Under the pieces are notes generated by a model, which ran no database searches, had not been told where the DNA came from, and saw only the letters and a program-made list of their open reading frames with translations. 64,000 nucleotides of DNA, taken from NCBI GenBank assembly GCA_030549335.1, contig CM060191.1, positions 4,469,001-4,533,000 on the forward strand, written 5' to 3'. The stretch is from Pontederia crassipes. Taxonomy: Eukaryota > Streptophyta > Magnoliopsida > Commelinales > Pontederiaceae. The position numbers and the translations under genes are program-made. Shown here piece after piece: positions 26,225-37,632 of this stretch (positions within the stretch are counted from its first letter, which is position 1; every line of letters begins with the position of its first letter).

Positions 26225-26350
26225 AGAGTCTCGTAATAACCCTCGCCAATTGTGGAATCCCGACATGAATTCATTCCCTGCCAAAGGTAAAGAGAATGTC
26301 ATAAGTAATATATGCATGTCAAATGCATGAATGTAATTTGTAATCAAGAT
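26225..26350 (-). pseudogene. relic of a third FMO copy (exon 5 start and intron 4)
   Basis: The minus-strand text keeps the intron 4 acceptor and the start of exon 5. The residues read IHVGIPQLA, matching IHPRIPQLA of copies A and B. The Cys codon of ECIHP has become TGA. Homology also extends into intron 4 (about 26280-26350). Everything else of this copy has gone. Confidence 0.7.
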
Positions 26351-28530
26351 TATAATAATATGAGGATTGGACCACATAAACACAATTCTATGAGAAAAAA
26401 ATTGTTTGAGAGGCCAGCATTCACAACTCTCTAATGGTATCAACTCTAAGGTATGAAGGAAAAAAAACACCATTCTTACACCACAACCATTGTGAAACAA
26501 GATCATGAGATGTAGAGTGTACTGGGAGAGAAAATAACCATTGCATCAATTGTCATTAATTAAACCACTCTTTATTATATAATAAGCAAATAAGAATTTG
26601 TAACTTCATCTTCCTCATTTTTCTTTTCATCCAAGTACAACTAGGGGGACAAGACAATTATGACCCCTATTTTTTGTTATTTTATAATAATTTAATTATC
26701 AATGATCTAGATTAATTTCATCACCATCATAAGATCTAGTCATTCGATCTACGATTCCGTTGAACTATCATTCAATCAAAATCATCCCACACATTTTGCA
26801 CATAGTCTAGCAAGATGTTATATCCATTTTTTTTTGTATGGTAGTTGCAATATGATAAACTATTAACATTTTATATGCTATAGTATAAGATATGATATCT
26901 TTAGCAAAACTATTAACATTAGTATATATTCTTTACTTAGAACATTTGTTATTATGGGCATGCCATGGGACATATGACTATTTTTATTTTATATATTAGT
27001 AGATATCATACTTTTAATATATAGATTATTATTTTACTATGGCACTTTTAATATCTACTTATATAGAGAGGTATAAACATTATTATGATTAAATATATAC
27101 TTGACTTCATAAGAAAATAACACAAAAATATTATTTTCCTTCTAATATGATTAGACATGAGATTTAATATTACATTTTCAACATAAATACAAAAAAAAAA
27201 TTAAAAAGTTATTTTAGCACGAGCCACATTTTTTTATCAAAGTTGTGAGCTTTAAATTCAATGATTAAATATCGATTTCATTCCATAAGCGGCTATGAAA
27301 ATTATAAATTCTCCCTCTTTTATAGTCTTATTCTACTATGTTGCAAATGTCAAATATGAGATAAAGTAAAAAATAGTTAGTTTTAGTATGTTTTATTTAC
27401 ATAATATATTATATATTGAATCAGATATTATGCAAAATATTTAAATCTCTTTTAATCTAATTAAGAGATATTAGAAAAAAATTAATATAATTATTTAACA
27501 ACCCTTTTGTCCAATCAAAATATTCTTCACTTTGAGTTTTCGATTCGCACGAATTTAAAATGCGTCTTGATAGATGAAGGATGTAGCTACATATAAGTCT
27601 ATGACCACCTTCGTGTTTGTCCATATGAAACTATTCAATGATACTATCTTGGTGTTTGAACCTCGAACCGTTAGATAACTAGTTGAATTCTCATAAATCA
27701 AAACCTTGTCATAAAATTGAAATACCATGAGTGCATGGGTTGGGTAGTTTTCTCCAATGTTAACAACTAATCTCCACTTTTTGGGATCCAATATGTTTTT
27801 ACTTTCTAAGGTTTATGATATAACATTAAATAACATTGTGCTTATGGACAAAAATGAAGTTTTATATGCTTATCATCACTATTTTATAGCCAGTGTAGTT
27901 TTGTCAATATGTATTTTTTATATATCAGTCATATATATTAGATAACATATGTGTTTTTATATAATTTTGGTTAATTTGTTTTCTTTCGAACTTTTATAGT
28001 TTAACATCGGGTTAGATCTAATAATAATATATGTATGTCTTTTTCCTTTTGCATCAGCATATCTGGATGGTTATTTAATTAAAAAATATAATATAAACTG
28101 CATTTAACAATTTTATATCATAAGAATGTTTCATTTGGGAGTGATCATGAGCGGATGATCCATCTGACTCAATTTTTTAAGAATATTCTCAATATGAAAT
28201 ATATTTGAGTTGGGATAAAATTCAGTTGTCAAAAGCTTAGCCTAGTCCCGGTCATAATAGGATCCAGATTCAAGAAGTTTATTTTTTTTTTCAATCATTT
28301 TAATATCATAGAACTTAAATATATTATGAATATAATAAATGTATATTATTTATATATTATATCATATTTTTTATCTGAATATATGATGTATAAGATGAAC
28401 TTATCAATAATAAATAATAAAATGATGACTCCAAATTAGTTATAATTAATATTTATGAATTTTTATTTTATTTAAAATGTTTTTATATAAAAAATTAATG
28501 AAATCGAGATAATAAGAAGTGATTCTCGAT
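26351..28530. other. AT-rich intergenic DNA, no gene recognised
   Basis: Only short AT-rich frames occur. A 78-residue minus-strand frame at 27555-27791 is not recognisable and has no splice context. Confidence 0.5.
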
Positions 28531-28539
28531 TTTGATTTT

Positions 28540-28995
28540 GCTCCTTGAAGTATAACTTTTTCGCGTATAATCAAACTATAAATTTACAAAATTTAATCTC
28601 TGAATTTATCTAAATGTGACATAAGTCCTTCAGTTAAATTTAATCTAAAGTTGTCTGTGAAATGTCATGTTTACTCCTTATTTTTAACATGAAAAAACTA
28701 TTAAAAAATAAAAAAACATTGACATAAACATAATATTCTATAAGAAATATTATTATCAATTAGTAATTTTACTTGTATTGATTATTTTTATTTTAAAAAT
28801 ATTTCTATTATAATATGAATGTAAGGGTAAAAAGGACAATTCATGATTTATTTTAAAAAAAATTAGTTAAAATTTAACATAAGGATCTAAGTGTTAAATT
28901 TAAGTAAGTTTGAGGATTAAAATTTATAAATTTATAATTTTTTATTAGATGTGAAAAAAAGTTATAGTTGATGATGTTAAAGGAAACAGCCCTTT
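28540..28995. mobile_element. AT-rich TIR element (MITE-like)
   Basis: The left arm (ATAACTTTTTCGCGTATAATC, then CTATAAATTTACAAAATTT) is repeated inverted in the right arm (28900-28995). The right end resembles 8312-8470. No clear duplication was found, so limits are approximate. Confidence 0.5.
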
Positions 28996-29097
28996 ATATT
29001 ATTATCTTTTTAGCTTGATTGGTAAATTGGGAATAGTTGTGATAAGTTCACAATGATACAATTTGGAAGTCACAATGACCATACACGGAGGATACAC

Positions 29098-29161
<64 letters not shown>
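29098..29161. repeat. (TTA)n microsatellite
   Basis: About 21 uninterrupted TTA/ATT units. Confidence 0.97.
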
Positions 29162-29975
29162 GTGGGAGTTGCAAACATTTTTTGTGACCGGAAGATGAGC
29201 TATGTTTCGTGAGACATGAAAATTGCGACAATGTGCCTTCGGTCGATCGGCTCCACAGATTTTTCATGTGAATATGGTGAGTTCGCTCAATCTTGTGGCG
29301 TACCAACATCGTATCTAAAAGGGATCTTTCTTTGCTTTATTCCCTCCCCATCTATTTCTCTCTACCACCAAACATAAAATCTCCAATAATTGCAAGAAAC
29401 AAATACAACATAAATTTTTTGAGATTCCCATCACACAATATAAAAGAAAACGTTAAATAGTTTTAAAAAAAAAAGAATTCATATACAAATTCTAAAAGAG
29501 AGGCTAAGGGGTGCCATGAATAATTTATTTCCACAACATGGATGTAAGCTCCATCAAGATCCACATCACAAAAAGTTTAAATAAATTTTTTTTTTGAATG
29601 ATTAAAGCATTTTTGGAACTATTTATTTTTCGGAAAAAAACTGATATAATTATATATATTAATTATTCGTTGAGTGACCCTTTGAGCTCACTAACAGCCG
29701 CCAGGGCCAAGATTCCTGGCTGCTTCCCGTGAAGTCAAAAGTGTTTTGTGCACGTTGTGAGTCGTAACCCCACTTTTGAACCCGAGCGCCACCGAGGCTT
29801 TCGCCCTGGTGGGACCAGGGGAGGTCATTAGCTGCTTCGGTGCGCTCCCAGGTGCTCTTTAGGGACGTGATAACACTACACGTATCGAGATTAACCAATG
29901 AGAGAAGGACACGTGGCATCTTGCGACTGCGTCGACATCCCGTCCAGGTTCAATGAACCGAGATGGTGGTGTTTC
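29162..29975. other. intergenic DNA upstream of APR, function unknown
   Basis: A GC-richer stretch at about 29680-29900 stands out from the AT-rich surroundings, but I could not identify it. It may be promoter or a repeat fragment. Confidence 0.4.
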
Positions 29976-29984
29976 TTATTTATG
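29976..29984 (+). promoter_or_regulatory. possible TATA box of APR
   Basis: TTATTTATG lies about 145 bases before the start codon. The core is not canonical. Confidence 0.3.
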
Positions 29985-30125
29985 CGCCTTGGGGAAATTT
30001 TCGAAAAGCTGCAAAGAAAACATAACAGAGCTCTGGAGAGAAGAGCTCAACTAAAAAAAAAAAACAAAAAATCCCTCTTTTCTCGATCGAGAAAAAGGGA
30101 GTTCGAGTGTTGATTCAGGATCGTA

Positions 30126-32410
30126 ATGGCGGCTATTTCGAGCTCGATTTCGTCGCAGTCCGTCCTGTCTCGCGATGCCAAAGGTATTGATGCCTTGTCA
30201 GTTCTTCAGGTTCAAAAACTGAGGTTTCTGATGTGAAATATTGTTCCTTTTTTGTTGAATTCGAGGTCGATTAGTTGTGTGCGTCCAGGATATGCGTTCT
30301 CTTTTGGGTTCCAAATGGATCTTTTTTCTGTTCTGAGTATTTTTTTTTTCAAAGATCTGATTTTTTTCCCTTGCGCAGTGGCATTAAGCGGATCATTTAG
30401 GCACCTGGAGACGGCGACGGTGGTGAACAATGCGTCGACCAGGCGATTGATGTCTCGGCCGCTGCGCGCAGTTGAGCCGTCCAAGCGCCACGACTCAGTC
30501 GTCACGGGAGGAGGTTGCCGACTACGAGAAGCTGGCAACGCAGCTGGAGAACGCCTCGCCGCTGGAGATTATGGATAAGGCCTTGCAGATGTTCGGGAAC
30601 GAAATCGCCATTGCCTTCAGGTATTCAGCTCTCCCTTCTGTCTTTTCTCCCGTTTTGCTTTTTTTTAATCTTGGAATTTAGTTTGTTAACACTATTACAG
30701 TTTATGTTTTTTTAATAGATGATTAAGTGGAGTCTTGGTTACCACCAATTAGCAGACATTATAGTGTTTTTTTAATGTAGTAGCTGGTAGAATGAACTTG
30801 GACTTGTTTGGGGGATCATTCATGATGGCAATGGTCATATCAATAGAGAGGGTTTCTAATCTATGGTGGATAGCGAACTTGGCGGAATAAAGATATGTTA
30901 ATCAAATTTATATATTAAGGCTCCTCACATCACTTGGATCTCAAGTATCCAAAAATAATATTGCTGTAATCTGAATACCAGAAAAAAATGTAGTAGTTGA
31001 ATTGAGAGAAGAATACCAATCTTTTTTTTTATATTTTGAAACCGTGAGACTGTAATTTAATATGTTTGTTTCTCTTGCTTACAGTGGAGCTGAAGATGTT
31101 GCGCTGATAGAGTATGCTAAGCTGACTGGCCGGCCGTTTAGGGTGTTCAGTCTTGACACAGGAAGGTTGAACCCTGAGACATATCAGTTTTTTGATGCTG
31201 TGGAGAAGAATTATAATATCCGGATAGAGTACATGTTCCCTGATGCCGGGGAAGTGCAGGCCCTTGTTAGAAGCAAGGGCCTGTTCTCGTTCTATGAGGA
31301 TGGGCATCAAGAGTGCTGCAGAGTGAGGAAGGTTAGGCCTTTGAGGAGGGCCCTCAAAGGTCTTCGGGCTTGGATCACCGGCCAGAGGAAAGATCAATCT
31401 CCGGGAACCAGGGCCAGCATCCCCGTGGTTCAGGTAATTTCAAATTTCAACCAATTCTGATCCAGTAGCTTGTTCATGAAAATTACAGAACTGTTGTTTC
31501 AGTTTGAAGAAATTGGTTGGTTACAGTATATAATGGGAGCTTAACTCTGTCAAATACAGGTTGATCCTTCTTTCGAAGGGGTTGATGGTGCTGGTAGCTT
31601 GATAAAGTGGAATCCCGTAGCCAACGTCGACGGGAAGGACATCTGGACTTTCCTCAGGACTATGGATGTTCCTGTGAACTCCTTGCATTCGCAGGTAATT
31701 TCGAATGGAACTTCCAGGGCTATTGCGATCATCCTATCGCCATCAATCTGTGGCGCTAACATTTTTATCTCCTCTTCCTGATCAGGGATATGTATCGATT
31801 GGTTGTGAACCCTGCACCAGGCCGGTGCTGCCGGGGCAGCACGAGAGGGAAGGCAGATGGTGGTGGGAGGATGCGAAGGCCAAGGAATGCGGACTCCACA
31901 AGGGGAACATAGCACAAGATGCAGAAAAGATGGGCACCAATGGAAATGGGGCTGCAGTTGCCAAAGCGGACATATTTGAAACACAGGCCATTGTTAACCT
32001 CAGCAGGCCTGGAATCGAGAACTTGCTGAAGCTCGACAACCGCAGGGAATCCTGGTTGGTTGTCCTCTATGCTCCTTGGTGCCAATTCTGTCAGGTAGGA
32101 AACCACTAAATTCTCACTTCATATGACAGTTGAATTCAGCGGGATCTAGTTACTTATGCACTCCGCAATTATCATTCAGGGAATGGAATCATCATATGTG
32201 GAGTTGGCGGACGAACTCGTCGGTTCAGGCGTGAAAGTCGGAAAGTTCCGTGCGGATGGCGATCAGAAGCCATTTGCTCAGGAAGAGCTGCAGCTGGGGA
32301 GCTTCCCCACGATTCTGTTCTTCCCCAAGAACACATCCAAGCCGATCAAGTATCCCTCGGAAAGGAGGGATGTCGAGTCGCTCCTTGCGTTCGTCAATGC
32401 TCTTCGATGA
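30126..32410 (+). CDS. APR: plastid 5'-adenylylsulfate (APS) reductase with a one-base frameshift in exon 2
   Basis: The enzyme reduces APS to sulfite in plastid sulfate assimilation, using glutathione through a C-terminal thioredoxin-like domain. Exons: 30126-30183, 30379-30620, 31085-31433, 31560-31694, 31786-32094 and 32180-32410. Exon 1 and early exon 2 form the transit peptide. The reductase domain has [20 protein letters not shown] and the Fe-S/active-site cysteines ([29 protein letters not shown]). The thioredoxin-like part carries WCQFC in place of the usual WCPFC. Exon phases agree everywhere except inside exon 2, which is one base too long: the GGG at 30506-30508 shifts from the transit-peptide frame to the EEVADYEKL frame. 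With one base less, the product would be about 440 residues, slightly short for the family. It is either a sequence error or a null allele; all other exons look under selection. Confidence 0.9.
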
Positions 32411-33410
32411 TCGCTGTCTTCAGGTGATGTTTGAAGTTGGCTCTGGTTGTAGGATGTTGTACACCATATGAAGGGAGTTTTTGGTAGCTCCGGTTCTGAA
32501 ACTTGCTCAGAGTTCCCCCATTCTTGTTTCACTTTCATTTAGTTGTGTGAAAGTGATTGTAGGGGAAGAACTTGAGTGGGTTATCTTCCTATCATAATAT
32601 CTGCAATATCTATTGCCAAATCTATCACCCACTGTAATTTTTTTGGGTGTTTCCCAGTTTTGTCATAATTTATGGTGCTCCTGCCTTACAGTGTCAGGTT
32701 TTGAGGTTGTGGCATGAGAGAGTTCCTTGTGGACGCTTGATGTCGAGATTACTTCTCATATGAATCAACCAGTTTCAATTAATGGAGTTTGATGTGTTCG
32801 GAATGTTATATAACAAGCTGTGGATGTTCTTACCAGTCCAGAAGCCAACTTCTTGATGGAACACATTTGATTGATACCCGAATTGTATCCTCTTAAACAA
32901 TGATCTAAATCAAATATTATTTCATAAATGAATGCTCTTATTTCATAAAATTATAATACGAATTTTAATATTTTTTATTAAATTTATTATTTTAATAATA
33001 TGATAAAATTTGACATCGTACTTTCATTTACAAATGCATTAATTTATTTTTCAAATGATAACAATACAAATAATAATTTATTTTATTAATATTGATTTTA
33101 ATTGCGTATATAAATGTAACATCTTAATAATTTGAAAATTTTTTTTGTGATAATTGAAAGAAAATTATAACAAATTACGAATGTTGCATTATTAAAATGA
33201 TAATAATATGATGAAATTTCTTCCGATATTGGAGAAGTTATAAAATTAGAGAAAATTTAAACATTTTTAACCTAAATCGGGTAAAATTACTCAATCTAGT
33301 AGTGCTAACCAATCTGATCGGACTGGAATAAATATTCGTCCGAATTAGGGACATACGTCTTGTTCTTAACTCTGTCTTGTTGTTCATCCCATCTAACTAT
33401 TTTGAATAAA
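32411..33410. other. APR 3' UTR then AT-rich intergenic DNA
   Basis: The first about 300 bases probably belong to the APR 3' UTR. The rest is AT-rich with no recognisable gene. Confidence 0.5.
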
Positions 33411-33825
33411 TTTTGACAATGGTATTTGAACTTTACTCTATTTTTTTTAATTAATTCCATCTTTCAAATTTTTTCATAACTACACTGTCCTAATTCCTAA
33501 CAACTAATAGTTCATTTCCTTTGACGTATGATAACCAAATTTTCAATATAATGCTAACAAGGCAATTAAAATTAGTAAAAATAATATACAAATAATTAAA
33601 TATTAAAAATTTTGTGAATAATCTTGCTTACTATCATTCCTTTATCTCACCGACAATGAAGGAGGTTCGTCGCTTCTCCCCCCTTCCTCTTCCCTTCAGC
33701 CATCGGGCAAAGAGGTGAAAGCATCAAGGAGGGGCAACCCATCCTTAAGAAAATGAGGGGGACCACCCCCTCCCTCTCTCTCTCGTATCTCTTTCTCGTG
33801 AATTCCCCTCCTTTCGGATGATTAA

Positions 33826-34244
33826 GGGTCTGTTTGGTTTAAAATTCATTAAGGGGAAGGAAAGGTAAAAAGTGAGAAGGGAAATGATGGGAAGAAAATG
33901 TTGGAGAATGAAGGTGAATAGTTACCTCGTTTGGTTAATATCATTAAAGGAAAGGGAATGAAATGAATACTAAGTGATTAATTTATTTAGACGATATTAT
34001 CCTTTACATAAATAATTGTATGTTTAATTTATTTGGTCAAAATTGGAAATACATACTAAATATGTCTTTCCCTTCCTTTCCACTCCGATTTGGAGGGGAA
34101 AGAAAAATGAAACATTGGAGGGGAATAAAAGGTAAAGGATGAGACTTTCCCCTTCAACTTAAATTCAACCAAACGAGGGGAACGAATTCTCCTCATTTTC
34201 CTTTCCACTCCTTACCGTCCTTTCATCTTCAACCAAACAGACCC
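33826..34244. mobile_element. PIF/Harbinger (Tourist-like) MITE
   Basis: The ends are GGGTCTGTTTGGTT and its inverse AACCAAACAGACCC, flanked by the 3-bp duplication TAA (33823-33825, 34245-34247). The 419-bp body has no coding sequence. Confidence 0.88.
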
Positions 34245-34312
34245 TAAGGGAAAAGGGAGAGGGGACATGTGACAACTCTTTTTTTCTTGAATAAGAGCCT
34301 ATAATTTATTTA

Positions 34313-35186
34313 GGATTTAATGGTTGTGTGACGCCTTCGGCAATGGTGCGATGCATCGACTAGTGTTGTTAGGTCGCGCAAATAAAAGTGCTCCATAGAC
34401 GCATTGAATCGCTCGCTCGCTACGCAGAATTGAGTAGTTGACGTGTAGAACTAGTCTTTGATCCCCATCCTCCCCCCAATGCAATATCCCACCGAGCGAA
34501 AAGCGACGTCCTAGACCATGAGCGACCCTCAACGTAGCGACGAGCAACAAGGAGCGAAGATGCTGATTGTTAGACTCCGCGCCCCTCATGGCATATGACT
34601 CTGCGCCCCTCATGGCTGTCGCCGACATCTGCGCAGCCAAGAAAGCCGATGGAAGGGGCTCGAAAGCAGTAGAGGACGACGACAGAGCATGGAAGCATGG
34701 GTCTGGCCGCCGCCCTTCTCCACCGCTCCACCATGGGAGGAGAGGGTCCTCGTCAGAGGTGACGATGGGGCGGGGACGAGGGACTGGAAGGTGTGAGGGG
34801 TGGACCTTTGGCGAATGAAGCAAGATTTGAGGGGAGTCTCGGTGGCAGTGGCGACGATAGACGAGAAAGAGAGTTTAAGAGGGGTGGAGATGGAGAGGAG
34901 CAGGGAGTTCATGGCGGAAAGAGATATCGAGTAATAAGTCCTGTGTGTGTGGGAGAGAGAGAGTGAAATGGAGGAGGAAAGAGTTCAAGGTAGAGAGCAG
35001 TGGCTCATCAACTGTCTAGGATCCTCGGGCGTCGAACAAACGCTTGGTTCAATGCAGCGAGCGAGTGAGCGATTCAGCGCGTCTATGGAGCGCTTTTATC
35101 TACAAGCATTGATGCACGATCCAATGATGTCCATCGATGCGTCGCACCATCCGACATGTTGAAGGCGTCGCACAACCATTAAATCC
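34313..35186. mobile_element. Mutator-like element with GC-rich cargo (Pack-MULE-like)
   Basis: The perfect 9-bp duplication ATTTATTTA is at 34304-34312 and 35187-35195. Long terminal inverted repeats start GGATTTAATGGTTGTG; the right end reads the same inverted. The interior (about 34560-34960) is strikingly GC-rich. On the minus strand a frame at 34610-34912 begins MNSLLLSISTPLKLSFSS and looks like a plastid presequence, suggesting a captured host gene fragment. The parent gene is not recognised. There is no transposase. Confidence 0.82.
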
Positions 35187-35758
35187 ATTTATTTATTATG
35201 GGGCTACTTATTTTTAATTATTTAATTAAATTATTACATTTTTGTTATGTCATGTACTCATGTCAACATATAACGTATTTAGAGAATGAATGGAAACGAT
35301 AGTCGATGAAATAAGTTATTACTTGGACGAAGATGTAGTTAGATGAAGAAATTGAAAAAAAAAGGATAAATAGCGTTGGTGAAATTTATTCGCGGATTTC
35401 TAAGCATTCGAACTATGGAGAATGTCCTCCAAGGATGAACAGGTAAATGACCTTTCCCTCTCCACTCTTTCCTCCATCGACCTTCTCACCTGAGCTACAT
35501 CGACAAGTCTTCCATTTGCTGCAGTTCATGTCCGAACTTAGCAACACATCACCATGATTACGAGTATTCTTGACGAAATGAAAATACAAGTGACCAAAAT
35601 TATTCTTAATATCCTCCTTCACCATCATTTTTCAATAATGAATGATTTTTGTCTAAAGAAGCTTTTGTAACGCAGTTTCTTGGTAGTGATGATTCCAAGG
35701 CCCTCTATAGTTTGTATCGGCGTACGATTTGGAATTCAATTGTAACTGCCTAAGATCT

Positions 35759-36180
35759 AGATAAAATATGAAGATGATCATGAGCTTATATGTAGTTAAT
35801 TTTTTAATATGTCAAGATACATTTTAAATTTATGTAGGTCGAAAATTCAAAATGAATAATATCTTGATTGGATCGGGATATTACAGAATGATATCAGAGC
35901 CAACCTTACGTGCTCACTTGAGTCATGTAAGAAAACGGGTCATAGGCCAACAACCCTGCTCAACGAGGATATTGAGTCTTTTATGGAGGAAGATCAATGT
36001 GGAAGATTGTAAGGGATTTAAGGATCAAAATGGTCTTCTTAAAAAGTTCCACATGGATAAAATACGAAAGTGGTCATGTACTTATACGTAATTATCCTTT
36101 CACTTATCAAGACGTATTTTAAATTCATACGAGTGAAAAATCTAAAACGAATAATATTTTAATTAGGTCAAGAATATTAG
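35759..36180 (+). mobile_element. TRIM-like element: short direct repeats plus primer-binding-site motif
   Basis: About 120 bases at 35759-35882 (GATAAAATATGAAGATGATC onward) recur in the same direction at about 36057-36180. Just after the first copy, TGATATCAGAGCC resembles the tRNA-Met primer binding site TGGTATCAGAGC. The short LTRs, the binding site and only about 175 bases between them fit a terminal-repeat retrotransposon in miniature. Exact ends and duplication were not found. Confidence 0.5.
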
Positions 36181-37525
36181 AGCAATGGATGCAAAAATTG
36201 TCCCCAACCTTATATTATTATATTCAGAATGATCATGTCAACTGTCAAGTGAATGCATGCGAATTGCTTCCATTATTCATTTTTCTCCCATCTCATTAAC
36301 GCTGTTACTACAAAGCACAATAATTTGTGGGTGGGTGGGTGAGAGAGAGAGAGAGAGTTGGATCCAGTGGATGATAGAGCTTCTGATTTTGCAAATGGTC
36401 AAGTATTTGACATCCGAAAGGAGCAGGATCCGTGGATGAGAGAGAACTTCGTATTATCGTTAGATTCCAGTAATAAAAAATGGTCACCTTGGTCAATACT
36501 ATAAATTATTGCTTGCTCCAATAAAAGATGTAATGCAATTTTTTCCCTTGTGCTATGAAAGTGTACATACAAAAAAAAAAAAAAGAAAAAAGAAAAGCTA
36601 AATCGATCGTCATCTTCTTTTTAATTATTTTCGATCATCAAGGGAGGCTCCTTTTGCAAAGAAAATACTAAAAAAAAAATTGTATATAAATATAATAAAA
36701 AAATAAATTCGATATCTCTCAATATAATAAAAAAATGAATTATTTAATCAACTCGAAATGTAACCTATTTTTTATTCCAATTACGTAGAAAGGAATGGAT
36801 TCATTAACTGGAAAATACTGGTGAATTTGTAGTTTCTGTATCATAGGCCAAAAATATGTAAAAATATTGATCATAACTTTATCTTTTGACTGATTCTAAA
36901 CAATCATCTTTTCCTTTTCAAATCCAAACTCCAAGCTTTCTACACCATAAAACCCTCTAAGCAGTGTAAAGAAGAAAAAAAAAAGAAAGAAAGGTGTTTT
37001 TCATATAAGGAAACAGAAAAAGAAAAAGAAAAATTTCTTCCTGTCAGGATAAAAAAAAAACAAAAAGATGGAAGTGTGAAATGCCATTCATATGCTTTGT
37101 AACTTGGTCACTTTAACTGTATGATGATAATATGGGGCTTTATGTGGTGCCAAATTCTAAGCTATTTTGTTTTATATAATATCATGTGATTGTGGAAGAG
37201 CCATGCAAACTGAGGAACACAATGAATAAAAAAAAAACAAAGATCAAAGTAGCTTTCATGGTGGCATATATCACAAATTCACACACAAAGACGAGCCCTT
37301 TTGTGGTTCAGGAATTGCCCTATCACACACAGTAACCCTTTAATAAATGTTCCAATATTCACAAGCACACGAATCGCAAATAATACGACAACAAGTAAAT
37401 ATCACGATTCTTTTTTTTTTTTCGAATTGTAATGATGGTGCAGTGAATCATGGAGAGAGAAAAAAAATTGTCCACCAGTTATTATACAATTTACAATTTG
37501 TTTTCTGGACTTATATGAACTCCCC
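36181..37525. other. intergenic DNA, nothing recognised
   Basis: Low-complexity A-rich and GA-rich tracts (about 36340-36358, 36570-36600, 36970-37060) but no gene. Confidence 0.5.
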
Positions 37526-37537
37526 CTATATATATAT

Positions 37538-37596
<59 letters not shown>

Positions 37597-37632
37597 CCTA
37601 TATATATACATGCATATATATATTTATATATA
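37526..37632. repeat. (TA)n compound microsatellite
   Basis: A long TA array interrupted by CATACA and CCCC, with a smaller TA block on each side. Confidence 0.95.

Larger units (their letters stand above)
33413..35390. mobile_element. possible outer Mutator-like element enclosing two others
   Basis: An AT-rich arm at about 33413-33600 resembles, inverted, an arm at about 35205-35390 (CATTTTTGTTATGTCATG and related text). A Harbinger MITE and a 9-bp-TSD Mutator-like element lie between. The match is imperfect and no target duplication was found. Confidence 0.3.

Noticed and set aside
27555..27791. 78-codon minus-strand frame, considered as an FMO exon relic
   Set aside because: No FMO motif matches and there are no splice signals; kept as unannotated.
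29070..29309. Frame with a 20-Asn run
   Set aside because: It is produced by the (TTA)n microsatellite read on the minus strand.
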